Assembly: GCA_002286715.1 (NCBI GenBank)
Contig: NSJX01000062.1
Location: 1 to 64,000, forward strand
From: Dentipellis sp. KUC8613
Lineage: Eukaryota > Basidiomycota > Agaricomycetes > Russulales > Hericiaceae
DNA: 64,000 bases
Direction of reading: 5' to 3'
Part shown: in pieces, positions 10,961 to 21,464 of the stretch
How the letters are laid out: each line of letters starts with the position of its first letter
How positions within the stretch are numbered: position 1 is the first letter of the stretch
Translations under genes and position numbers: made by a program
The notes under the pieces: generated by a model
Seen by the model: the letters and a program-made list of their open reading frames with translations, nothing else
What the model was told of the DNA's origin: nothing
Databases searched by the model: none

Positions 10961-12919
10961 TTAGGACGCGGGTGAGTTTGTGCGGACGTGCACCCCGAGC
11001 GCGGCGACGATCTCGAAACACGCGACGAGGAGCAGCTGCCCGATGAGGTCCATCGACGCGGAGTGGATCGGCAGCGCGTACATGTCCGGGTCGAGCCCGC
11101 GGGCCCAGAGGAGGTTCGTCAGCGCCTGTGCGAGGAGCAGTGCAATCGTCACCTGCAGCACATCAAAGGTCAGAGTCAGCATCAGCACTGGCATAGGAAT
11201 GGCAAAGCACGCACCGCACAGCAGAAGAATAGGAACGCGAACGCGAGGAACGGCACTGGCAGCGTCAGCCACCCGAGCCCGTGCAGGATCGCAAGGTATG
11301 CGATCGCGATGGGCAGCGTCACCGCCAACAGCGTCAGCAGGACTAGACGTGGGCTCGGCTCTTCACGCGCGGGCTTTCGAGGGCCGTCCATCGGGATCGA
11401 GAGCGACCCGGCCGCGGCGGTGTGCAGCGACGTCGACAATCGCGACGTTAGGATCGCGCCAGTGTTGCCAGGCAGGCCTGTCAGAGGTGAGCACGAGTGT
11501 GCGTAGTGCACCGAGGCAAACACTTACCACTGATGGCGATGGCAAGCAGCGCGTAGTTCGTGTACCGGCTGACGAAGGTGTCGAGCACGATCCCTGTACC
11601 GGAGCTGATCACCATCGCGCCAAATAGAGGTGCCCAGCCTTGCGTCAGGAGCGGCCGCACATGTTCGTTTCGACGCGTTAGCACTCCGCATGCTACGGCG
11701 GACGCGACGACCAGCAGGATGACGATGTATGGCCCGGGGGTGTTCAGAAAGTGGATGAGGAACCCGGAGATGAGGCTTAGTAGGAAGAGCGTGACGAGGT
11801 CGCCGAGGCATGCAGCGATGGGCGGCGCGATGTTATCTTTACGGTGTCAGAGGCGCGGATGCGGCAGAACGAAACCAATTTACCTGGGTCGCGACCGAGT
11901 TTGCGGCAGAGGACGATGAGACCGCACATGAACGAGCCGAGGAAGAGGGCTGAAATGCAGGCGGCCGACATGGACGCCGCCGCTACCATGACGAACCTAC
12001 AGACCATGAGGTGTCGTCGGGCACGATGATGGTGGGACATACTCTGTGAACCCTGACTGCGCTGTTCGGGTAATAGGCGGCGTCGGGCGCGGCACGCGAG
12101 CATAGTGCAGCGCCGTCCGCGCGACGCGAAAGGCCAGTGCGTTCGTCGTCGCGTTTCCGGCACCTGCACTAGCAGGCTCATCGGGGATGCCGTCGGGTAC
12201 GACGAGGCCCAGAATGAACGCGACGATAGCGGCGACGAATGACACCACAGCCGCTTGCACTTGGAGGAGCGCAAGGTTCCCGAATACAATTGCGTTGCGT
12301 GACTTGGGCGTATCGAGAGCGCCCATATTCGCGGCGGTCCCGAGGCGCGCAGACAGGTTCATTTCGAGGTTGCCTTTTAGGTTGAGAATAACGGGGACGA
12401 TCATGATGAGCTCGTTGATGCGCCTCATGGCTTCGCGGTGCTGCGTGCGGCAAGTAGTCAGTGACACCGAATCATTGAAGAAGCTGAAGAAGCCAAGAGA
12501 AGCTAAAGAACAAGGCGGAGGTAGTGAGAAGTCAACGATAGGGAGACACGTACAGAGACAGTGGCGAGAAGCTCGCCGGTGAACATGAGTCCGGTCGTTG
12601 TGAAGAGCAGTGTCGGCAATGTCTACGGACGATGAGCAGCAGGCTCGGAGAGCGAGAATGATGAGCGCACCTCAATGACGATGCTCTGAATGTGATACCG
12701 CACGGTCGCCTTCTTTCCAAAGAGCGTCTGTCGCCAGCGTGAGCTGCGGCCGCCAGCGCCGAGCAGCGCGCGCGCGCCGTCGTCGTCTTCGTCCTCGTCA
12801 AAGCGCGGATAGTGATGGTACCCGTTCGACAGGCGGGGGTTGGGTGTGACGGCGATGTCGTCGAGACGCGCCATCTCGAAGTCCTCGTCCGCGCTCGACG
12901 CGACGTCGTCTGAAGGCAT
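10961..12919 (-). CDS. SLC41/MgtE-type divalent cation transporter
   Basis: Multi-pass membrane transporter expected to move Mg2+ (the SLC41 family is related to bacterial MgtE). It is a seven-exon minus-strand gene starting at 12919. The cytosolic N-terminus is acidic (DEDEDDDGARALL). Exon 3 carries the hallmark VPVILNLKGNLEMNLSARLG, and a matching second-repeat block DNIAPPIAACLGDLVTLFLL follows in exon 5, so both MgtE half-domains are present. A further GNTGAILTSRLSTSLH block and several hydrophobic segments complete about ten membrane helices. Splice edges near 12000-12050 are uncertain. The start lies 307 nt from the divergent ADA3 start, so the two genes probably share a promoter region. 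Confidence 0.88.
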
Positions 12920-13226
12920 GGTGGACGTCGTCGTTCACGATGGAGGCATGCCCGCTGCACTGGTGTGCGACCGGAGGCGGGGACGCGGGCGCGGGGCGCG
13001 CATTTCCGGATCGGGCAGGAGGGGGCAGCGTGGGAACGCGTCGCGGTGGCGGGCCCAAACCTTGTCACTCTCCTCCTCGCCGTCGCCGTCGCCGACACTC
13101 CCGCCCTCCCGCCCTCCACCCCTCCCCGACACCGACGCCCGCACCCAGCGGGCCTCTCGCACATCGCCTCGCTGCAGAATAGGCCACATATCCCGCCCGC
13201 TGCCACCCTCGCGCCAGGCGCCCGCC
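12920..13226. promoter_or_regulatory. Shared divergent promoter, SLC41-like and ADA3
   Basis: The 307 nt between two divergent start codons are GC-rich and lack an obvious TATA box. A bidirectional promoter is inferred from geometry only. Confidence 0.45.
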
Positions 13227-15562
13227 ATGTCGCCGCAGCTCGAACCGTTCCCGCCACCGGCGCGCATGCGCTCGGCCCTGGCGAAGAACCTGCCAGACGC
13301 AGTGCCGCCGACAGAGGAGCTCGAAATGCTGCACCGCGAGCTCACGGAGCTGCGCCAGCGCAGTCTCGATCGGGCGCGCAAGGCGGCCGAGGACATGCGC
13401 GCCATCGACGAGTCGATGCGCCGCTTGAAGGAGAAGGAGAAGGGCAAGGCGCGCGCACTCGAGAAGGTCAAGCGCGAGCGCGGATGTGCGTGTTTTGTTT
13501 CCGTGATTTGCGCTAGGAGAGGACTGATTGTGTTTCTTTGGCTGTTGATGTTCACACTCTTGCCCCATTCCTGTGGTCGAAATGCCACGCGTGCCTTGCA
13601 TTCGACTCACGCGGTGTCTTTCCGAATCGCATATGCTCGAAATCTGACCGCTATGGCGCGTCCGGACGCGAATGTTGCATTGGGCGTCTATCTGAATCGG
13701 GTCAATGCACCGTCTTGTCTTGTGGTACCTTGTCTTGGGGTTATGTCTTGCTGTATGCTCTGTGCTATTGCTCGTTCTTGCCACCAGTCACCCCGCAAAC
13801 CCATGACTCGGAGACACCGCGCGCTTCACAATTCTCACATCCTGCCCCGCCTGCCCCGCGCCTCCCTTCTGTCCCACTGTCTGCAACCTCTTCTCGGACA
13901 TTTGCCGAACCGCGAAAGTCGTAAGTTCCGCGCTCCAATAAGATAGACCTTGCATTTATTATAAACCAGAGCGGGAGATTCCAAGAAGAAGAAGAAACGG
14001 AAACGAGAAGACGACTCTGACGATGACCTCGGTACGTCGTCGTCTGTCGAGATAGAAGGAATTGAACCAAAACTTGTCTACAGATCCTCATCGATCCACG
14101 AAACCAACACCACCACCCGTACCTACTAATGCACATATTCCAAAGGCAGCGAAGCCCACGGGCTCGTTCGCTAATTTACCGACCAAGGTAGCATTCTACA
14201 TGCGGGTATATCACGTGCTATTACTGACCGTGTCTTCAGCTCCCCTCCGGCCCTGACTTCTCCCTCCCACCGCCCTCCCCACTCCTCCCTCCCCGCCCGC
14301 CAATACCCCAACCCCCCATCGCCGGGCCGAGCAAGCCGACTGAGGTGACAGAAGACTTCAGCAAGGCGAAGCAGCCCTCGCAGGTGCAAGTCAGCACATT
14401 CTATACGAGCATCGAGCCATACATACGGAACATCAAGGAAGAAGACATCGGGTTCCTAGAATATACCGCGGATGAGGTCGAGCCCTACGTGCTTCCCCGT
14501 CTGGGGAAGCACTACGCTGAGCAGTGGGAGGAGGAGGATATCGCACTTCACGGGGCGCCATTACCCTCTACCTCCGCGATAGCAAGGTCTCGGCCGCGGA
14601 CCGCACCACTCCATCCGAACTGGGACCCCGCGACACTGAACGAGGCGGATTTGTTGGTAGAGGAGAAGGGGCATGGGTCGGTGACGGAGCGGCTCGTGAG
14701 CGCGCTCCTGCCGGTTGAAGAGAGCGTCGTGTGGAAGGGCGTGAAGGCGGCGGAAGAGGCGATGGAGGGCCGACACGGGGTGGGAGCGGGGAGCGCTGCG
14801 GGGCGGCAGGTGATCGTGGAGGACCTGGAGAAGCGGATCCGGGACAGTCTGAAGTTCCACAGATTGTTGGACACTACGGTGCGTGCTTTTTCTGCAGGAT
14901 GCCGTCTTGTGTCCAGGACTGTTACTGATCGTCGATGGGTGCACCAGCCTGACTTCGCGGACGCCGTGGACGACCCGATCGCTACCGCCCTGCGCCACGC
15001 TCAGCGCGAGCTTCGTACCGTCGTCGCCACGAACAAGGCGCGCAAAGCCCGTCTCGTCGACATCGCGCGCGATCGACTCGGATACCAAGAGTACCTTGAT
15101 ATGCGAGACTCGATTGATCGCAACATCTCCGGACTCTACTCGAAGCTGCAGAAGAAGGACACAGCCAAGGCGTCGAAGAAGAAGAAGAAAGGCGCCTCGA
15201 CGGCTGCGGTGGGAGACGTGCCAGCTACAACGCCGGTAGGAACGTGGCCTGCCGCTGCAGGACTGGGTCCGGACGACAGCAACGAGCTTCGCGTGCCGGA
15301 TCAGTTGAAGGCGTTGGTGGAGAACCGGCGCAAGTGGGTCGACGTGGTGGGTGGCGTGTTCGAGGAGAAGCAGAAGGAGAATCCGGGCAGGATATGGGGG
15401 TCGCCGAGCAAGAGCATATACGAGGGGCTGGAGGAGGATGTGAAGGCGATGCTGGAGGGCCGGGAGGACAGGATGGCGAACGGAAGCTCAGGTGCTGGTA
15501 TGAGTATTACTGTGAATGGGAAGGGCAAGGGGCGTGCGGTGGACGAGATGGACATTGGGTAG
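13227..15562 (+). CDS. ADA3: SAGA complex subunit Ada3/Ngg1
   Basis: Adaptor subunit of the GCN5 histone acetyltransferase module (SAGA/ADA) in the nucleus. Six exons (13227-13485, 13788-13920, 13970-14031, 14084-14187, 14240-14878, 14948-15562) give 603 residues. An N-terminal coiled coil (LHRELTELRQRSLDRARKAA) leads to a Pro/Ser-rich linker with a KKKKRKR nuclear signal. The central block FYTSIEPYIRNIKEEDIGFL and YVLPRLGKHYAEQWEEED match the Ngg1 conserved region. The C-terminal Ada3 domain has ELRTVVATNKARKARLVDIA, then RLGYQEYLDMRDSID. The first intron is about 302 nt, far longer than its neighbours. Confidence 0.88.
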
Positions 15563-16022
15563 GGGGGATTTGGTGTGAGGGTGCTGGTGCGGTATTTCAT
15601 GCGTAATGTTATGTTCTCATTCGCGTGGGCTGTGTATTTTTTATTTCCTCTCTGTGCTTGCTCCTCCCTCTGCTCGCTGTGGAATCACTAGGCGTGTATC
15701 ATCTGCATCGTGCAGATGCGTTTGTCTTCTCTTTCTGTCGTTGGATATAAGTTCACCTGGTTTCGTCTTTACAACCAACTCGAGAACTCTACCGAGTGGA
15801 CCATCTTCCTGGTCTCTTTTTCCATCGCGCTACGAAAAAAGATCCGCCTAAGACCTGCATTTTGGCGAGAGATGGCAGACCCAGGACACTGCGATGATGC
15901 GCACGGCTGATAAGATAACGGTTATGGTAAACTTCCTCCACGGCGTAGGCGGCGAGTCACCACCGTCTCCGCCCTACAACACCTCTCTCTACCTTCACTA
16001 CATCGAAGAGACATAGGCGAAT
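15563..16022. other. Intergenic ADA3 to THI20
   Basis: This stretch holds the 3' flank of ADA3 and the promoter of THI20. No thiamine-pyrophosphate riboswitch could be recognised by eye. Confidence 0.45.
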
Positions 16023-18279
16023 ATGTCTCTCGCAATGCCCACCGTATCGCGCGAGAGCGTGCCCGCCGTGCTGACCATCGCCGGGTCCGACCCCAGCGGC
16101 GGCGCGGGCATCCAGGTGCGCTTTATCTGCATCTTTACATCGCGGCATCTCACCGAGTCAATACGCGTCTCGCAGGCGGACTTGAAGACGTTCACGGCGC
16201 TTGGGTGCTACGGCACGAGTGTGATCACTGCGCTCACAGCGCAGAACACGGTCGGTGTGCAGGGTGTGCATGGGGTGCCGCCCGAGTTTGTCGAGCAGCA
16301 GGTGCGTTGAGCCAACTTTCATGCACGTCTTTATTACACTGATCGTCGACTGCGGTACAGCTTCGCTCCGTCGTCTCTGACATCCCGCTCAAAGCCATCA
16401 AGACGGGCATGCTGTACAGCGCGCCCGTCGCGCACGCCGCGGTAGAAGCCCTCCGCGCACTGTACGCGTCCGCAGCAACGCCCATTCCGCCCCTCGTGGT
16501 GGACCCGGTGTGCGTGTCGACGTCGGGCCACACACTGCTGCAGCCCGACGCAGTGGACGTGCTCATCAGCGAGCTCTTCCCGCTCGCGGCGCTCATCACG
16601 CCCAACAAGTCCGAGGCCGAGCTCCTCCTCGAGCGACTCGCCGCCTCCCCGTCCTCCGCCATTGTTACTTCCACGCCTGCACCGACGACCATCGCCTCCC
16701 TCGAAGACATGGTCTCCGCCGCGCGCGCGCTCCTCCGCACGGGCCCGCGCGCCGTGCTCGTCAAGGGCGGGCACCTGACGACGGACATGGGCGACGTGCG
16801 GCGCGTGCAGGACGGCAATGTGCACGTGGACACGAGCGCGCTGCTCGGCGAGAACATGGAGATCCTGCTCGTCGCGGAGCGCGACCCCGCCGCGCGCGAG
16901 CTCGTCGTCGACGTGCTCGCGGAGGCGGGCCCGGGCGCGCGCACGACGCTGTTCGTGCGCCCGCGGATCGAGTCGGAGAGCACGCATGGGACGGGGTGCA
17001 CGTTGAGTGCGGCGCTCGCGTGTGCGCTTGCGCGGGGTGCTTCGTGTGCGTGCTTTCTTGGTTTGCTTTTTGGTGTGCGGTGTGAGGACTGATGTGGGAT
17101 GAGTAGATGCGGAGGCGGTAGGGAAGGCCGCGGAGTATACGCACCTTGGTATTGCGACTGCGTTCCCCATGGGCAAGGGCCACGGACCGCTGAACCATAT
17201 GCACCCGACGTTGCTGCGTAGCATCCCGCTGTATGTTCACCACCTTCGTACGTGCAAGTCGTCGTCCGCTGATGATCATCTGCTCCGCTCGCAGGCCGAC
17301 GGACAGCAACCCGCACCCCTTCCTCCGGCTCCTGATTCGCACGAACGCCGATATATGGAAGACGTACGTGCAGCATCCCTTCGTGCAACAGCTCGGCCGG
17401 GGCACTCTCGCGCGCGAGTCGTTCATCCATTTCATCAAGTACGCTTTCTCTCCCCTCCTCGCCTCCCCCTCGATCCTTCCCTAATACCCGTGCAGACAAG
17501 ACTACCTCTACCTGAAATACTACGCCCGCGCACAAGCGTCAGTCTCCCCCTCCCCTCCCTCCTTCCCTCTATGGATAGTCTGAAGCAGTGCACACACATA
17601 GCTTGCTCGGCGCGAAATCGTCGACGTACGACGGGATGGCCGCGGCGGCGGAGACGATGCTGCACGTCGTGCGCGAGAGCCGGATGCACCGCTCCTTCTG
17701 CGAGAAGTGGGGCGTCAGCGCGGAGGAGCTCGATAGCACGCCCGAGTCGGCCGCGTGCACCGCGTATGGCGCGTTCGTCGTCGACATGGGTTTACGAGGT
17801 ACGTTCCACAGCGCTTCTCTCACTTGAGTCTCCGTCCTTCCACCTCCTACTTCTGTACACAGAGTCGTGGATGGAGTGAGCTGACCGAACTGCAGGTGAT
17901 ACATCGCGCCTGATCATGGCGCTGGCCGCATGCCTCCTCGGATACGGCGAAGTCGGCCTCTGGCTCGCGCGCGAAGCTGCGCGCCCCGAATCCGAGCGCT
18001 GGGTCGTGCTCGAGGGCAACCCGTACCGGAAGTGGATCGAAGACTACTCCGGGAAGGACTATCAGGACGCCGTGCGCGCCGGCATCGGTGCGTCGTTACT
18101 CTTTCCAGAATAACTGACGCGGGATGGGGCTGATTCCGTAACGTGTTGCAGAGCGGATCGAGAAGATGGCGCAAGATGACCCACCGTCGCCCGCAAGGTT
18201 TGAGGAGTGGAGACTGGTGTGGGAACGCTGTACGAGGCTGGAGAAGGGGTTCTGGGACATGGCGATGGACAGATCGTGA
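16023..18279 (+). CDS. THI20: HMP/HMP-P kinase fused to TenA thiaminase II
   Basis: Thiamine biosynthesis and salvage enzyme of 576 residues in nine exons (first 16023-16115, last 18152-18279), with every junction in phase. The ThiD half phosphorylates hydroxymethylpyrimidine twice: [20 protein letters not shown] near the start, [11 protein letters not shown] in the middle, [24 protein letters not shown], and the anion-hole [14 protein letters not shown]. The TenA half follows: [53 protein letters not shown], and a C-terminal [16 protein letters not shown] containing the probable catalytic glutamate. The domain order is that of yeast Thi20. It is the only thiamine gene in the window. Confidence 0.93.
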
Positions 18280-18530
18280 GCACCGTGATGCGTGACGTGT
18301 GTTTATCAAGGTAATGTATTGTAGTGCGGTGCGGGGACTAGATCTGAAGCAAAGGTAGAACAATATGTAGCAGATATCTAGACGGACAAAGAGTATACAT
18401 CGCTGTATCTTGTACGCGTTTTGCTGAGACGCTTCACGGAGAGCCACGAGGCCCCCAAGCGCCGGCACTTAAATTTCATAGCACTGCTGCCTTTTATGGC
18501 AGGTCCGATACTAGGGCGCTAGATGCTGGC

Positions 18531-18549
18531 GCTGCGCATAGTGCGCAGC
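18531..18549. repeat. Perfect 8-bp inverted repeat
   Basis: GCTGCGCA and TGCGCAGC flank a 3-nt loop. The repeat ends 204 nt before the methyltransferase ATG, almost the same spacing as the 11-bp repeat before its paralogue. Confidence 0.65.
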
Positions 18550-18661
18550 GAGGACCTCCCCAGTACTTACTACCACCTAGATCCTCCAGAACTGCTGAGG
18601 TCCTCCTCGTATCCCAGCTGTAAGCACTCGAGTCGTAGCACATGACTTGGTAGGATTCAGG

Positions 18662-18669
18662 TATAAAAA
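18662..18669 (+). promoter_or_regulatory. TATA box of methyltransferase 2
   Basis: TATAAAAA lies about 90 nt before the ATG at 18753, followed by a pyrimidine-rich stretch. It is a likely core promoter. Confidence 0.6.
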
Positions 18670-18752
18670 CTCGCAGAGAGCAGCAAAGGAATCCAACCCT
18701 CTTTCTCTCCGAACCATCTTACCACCGGAAAGCCATTGCGATTTTGACGAAG

Positions 18753-19792
18753 ATGTCCTCCCCGCTTGTTGCCGACGATGTTCTCGACATCGATGCTGAC
18801 ATGGCCGCCATGCTGCCGCCTGCGGAGACTGCCGGCGCCCAGGGGCACGGGCACCACGACCACGGACACGGACATGGGCATGGTCATCATGAAGGACACG
18901 GACACGGAGATCACGAAGGACATGCTCATGGACACCATGGAGGACACAATCACGGACATGCACACGAACATGGCCACGGACACGGTCATGGCACACTCGC
19001 GGACAGCAACAAAGACCACTTCAGCACCATCGCGGAGAAGTACAGCGAATTCCCCTCCGCGATCAAGCTCGCGAGGTACCTCGCAGCTGCGATGCGCAAG
19101 ACGTACGCCTTCAACGAGGAGAGCACAACGCTGCTCGATTTCGCATGCGGGCCAGGTCAGCATCTCCCTCTTTTCTTTCACGCTCCTTGATGGGGCCAGG
19201 ATCACGAGGCTGACCGATCGCACGATGCGCAGGCTTGGTGTCCCGCGAGCTCGCCGCGTATACGAAGAAGATCGTCGGCGTCGATATCAGCCATGGCATG
19301 GTCGACCAGTACAACAAGCGCGTGAACGAGCAGGGCATCCCGCCCGAGGAGATGCACGCCGTCTGCATCGAGCTCAAGGGCGAGCCCGGCGAGCTCGACG
19401 GGGCCAAGTTCGACGTCATCGTGGTACGCTTCTCTTTCTCCCGCGATGCCTCTTCCATTTGCGAATGTTGACGTGGATTGTACCAGTGCTCGATGGCATA
19501 CCACCACCTCGAAGACATCGCCGCGTCCACGCGCACGCTCGTCGGGTTCCTCAAGCCGGGCGGACACCTCATGGTGTGCGACATCGCGCGCGCGGCGGAC
19601 GAGCGCGAGATCATCCCGGAAGAGTTCCACAAGGTCGTGTCGCATTCGCATGGGATCAGCGAGGCGGAGATCCGTGGTACATTCGAGGGTGCGGGGTTGA
19701 AGGAGTTTGCGTTTAAGGCGCTTGTGAAGGCGAAGGTGCATGGCGCCCAGGTGGATCTGTTCGTCGCTGAGGGTGTCATGGCTGCCGAGTGA
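18753..19792 (+). CDS. SAM-dependent methyltransferase with His-rich insertion
   Basis: Class I methyltransferase of 299 residues; substrate unknown. Exons are 18753-19155, 19233-19423 and 19487-19792. The catalytic part parallels the gene at 3443-4387: LLDFACGPG, IVGVDISHGMVDQY, CSMAYHHLEDI and LKPGGHLMVCDI. The difference is residues 31-80, where a His-Gly-rich tract (24 histidines in 50 residues, with a few Asp/Glu) replaces the paralogue's short acidic linker. The tract ends just before GTLADSNKDHF, which is conserved in both copies. Such tracts bind Zn2+, Ni2+ or Cu2+ in metallochaperones and ZIP/CDF transporters, so metal binding is a reasonable inference. The start at 18753 is the first ATG; an in-frame TTG lies just upstream. 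Both introns match the paralogue's positions. Confidence 0.85.
18843..18992 (+). repeat. His-Gly coding repeat
   Basis: Degenerate 6-nt units (variants of GGACAC and GGACATG) encode the histidine tract. The unit structure suggests growth by slippage within the exon. Confidence 0.7.
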
Positions 19793-20271
19793 AGATTAGA
19801 TGACTCGGAAGAGCAGTTGTTTCGATGTCATGGTTCTATTGGTGTCACGTAGTTTAGAATACTCGGAGACTCCGTAGTGTATCTGTTATCTTGTAACATG
19901 GCTGGTTCGCCCGCTGTCGAGTTCTGACGACCTTGATGATAATATGTGTTCAGACGTCGCAGATCGAACAGTTCGCACAAGTATTGGTTACACCACAAAC
20001 TTCAATTCAATCCATATCCGACCACAGGCAAGACGAAGGAATAAAGTAGATGAAGCCAGCCGAATGCCAAAAAAAGCCACCCGCTTCCTCATCCCCACCT
20101 CCCAACGTCCACCCGCAAGTCAGTTGTCTTGAATTCGAAGCTTGCGATGCTCGGACCGTGATCGCGTTGGACGGTCCTAAACAAGAATTCCGGATATCGC
20201 CTGACTCTCCAAGCCGCAGCCCAGAGACCGACTCGCCAAATCGTGCCATCGGGAACACCCCGACCGTGCAC

Positions 20272-20299
20272 CCGCGAGGTCTGACTGCAGACCTCGCGG
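20272..20299. repeat. Perfect 12-bp stem, 4-nt loop hairpin
   Basis: CCGCGAGGTCTG and CAGACCTCGCGG flank ACTG. The stem is GC-rich and could fold strongly in RNA or act as a dyad binding site. No U-run follows. Confidence 0.75.
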
Positions 20300-20790
20300 C
20301 GCCTCCGATAGGGCACCTAGCCTCCATGGAGGACTTCCGATCCAGCCGGCGGCGGGCGTGCACTCGTGCGCGCGTACGTACGCACTGGCGGAATCCTCAT
20401 CGCCAGGCCGTACCAGTACTGCAGCACACCACGCCTCACCACACCGGCGCCCTCCTCCGTCCTTCGTCTCCCGTTCCCAATCCACGTTTTCCATGTCCCA
20501 AGCTCCAAGCTCCCTCTCCAGCCCGCCCCGCTCCCGCTCCGCCCTCTCTACCTCCCCACACGATCCGCACAACCCAATGTACAACACACCACAGCGTTCC
20601 CTCCGGCGGAGTCCTATACCCCCCCGGCGCACGCGCCAGATCCTGCTACACTCGCTCCGTCCCGGCGACCTCGCTCGGGCCCTCTGGCGAACTAGCTCCA
20701 TCTGCGCGCATCTGCATCTGTGTGTTCCTGCTTCGTTGTCGGCCGCATGGGACGGCCAGACGGTGTCGGCGAGCCTCTGCGTCTGGACTG

Positions 20791-20824
20791 TGGACACTGG
20801 ACACTGGACACTGGACACTGGACA
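20791..20824. repeat. TGGACAC heptanucleotide tandem repeat
   Basis: Nearly five copies of TGGACAC in tandem, followed by degenerate related units (TGGACATCGAATACTGGATG). Confidence 0.75.
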
Positions 20825-21464
20825 TCGAATACTGGATGTCGGATTTCGAGACCTTGACGGTAGGACCGGGCTCTTCGGATCCCTGCGAGTCTCCGTCGTC
20901 ATCTGCCGGTGCTGCTCGTCATCACCACAAGCTGGTGGGCGACAGCAGGACCCGGTACGAGCGGTCTGCGACTCGGGCTTTGGTTAGCGGTGGCCATCCG
21001 CGATGGCAAAGACGGTGCGCATGAGAGAAAGAGGTCTACAAAAATGACGGAAAGGAAAATTGGGCGCTGACTAAGCATTGGTAACGTGACACTGACAAGA
21101 ATGGTGTCCGAGATCGCCGAGAGAGAGGCAGGCAGTGGCAAAGGTCGCTGGACGGTAAGACGGAGGGTATGTAGGTAGATTTCGCGGTACGTGGTGGTAA
21201 TTTTGGTAAAGGTATTCGTACACTGTCTAGGAGCCTTCTCCGGCGAGGCAGTAATTATGTAAATGAACAGAAACAAATTGGAGGGAATCGCTACACTGAC
21301 CCCGAATTGGTATCGTAACAGTCACGGCCCATGGTATACAAGAATGTAGCGCTACAACTACCGGGACGCTACAACGATCGATCCGCAAAAGAAACCCTAC
21401 TCGAACAACTTCAACCAATCCTAGAGAATGAGAACCAGGAAAGGAGACGACACAAAAGATACAC

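Larger units (their letters stand above)
18280..18752. other. Intergenic, promoter of methyltransferase 2
   Basis: This stretch holds the 3' flank of THI20 and the promoter of the His-rich methyltransferase, including a short perfect inverted repeat and a TATA box, both listed separately. Confidence 0.5.
19793..21464. other. Intergenic between convergent genes, 1.7 kb
   Basis: Several long overlapping frames occur on both strands (for example 20050-21024 plus and 20177-20902 minus), but their products are Pro/Ser/Arg-rich, lack motifs and compete with each other, so they are not called. The stretch contains a perfect 28-nt hairpin and a heptanucleotide tandem repeat. A noncoding RNA or a lineage-specific gene cannot be excluded. 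Confidence 0.4.

Noticed and set aside
12532..13784. Two minus-strand frames of about 240 codons (12532-13257 and 13065-13784)
   Set aside because: They overlap the SLC41-like first exon, the shared promoter and ADA3 exon 1 in the wrong frames; products have no family features.
15563..16115. Possible thiamine riboswitch near THI20
   Set aside because: No conserved CUGAGA or ACCUGA core was visible in the leader or the first intron.
16234..17535. 433-codon minus-strand frame
   Set aside because: Antisense to THI20; arises from GC-rich third positions, has no motifs, and the plus strand encodes a fully recognisable enzyme.
4592..20299. Hairpins as ends of one transposon family
   Set aside because: The three dyads differ in sequence, lack target-site duplications and no transposase is present.
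20050..21024. 324-codon plus-strand frame and a competing 241-codon minus-strand frame
   Set aside because: Overlapping open frames on both strands in GC-rich DNA, Pro/Ser/Arg-rich products, no motif, and a tandem repeat inside.
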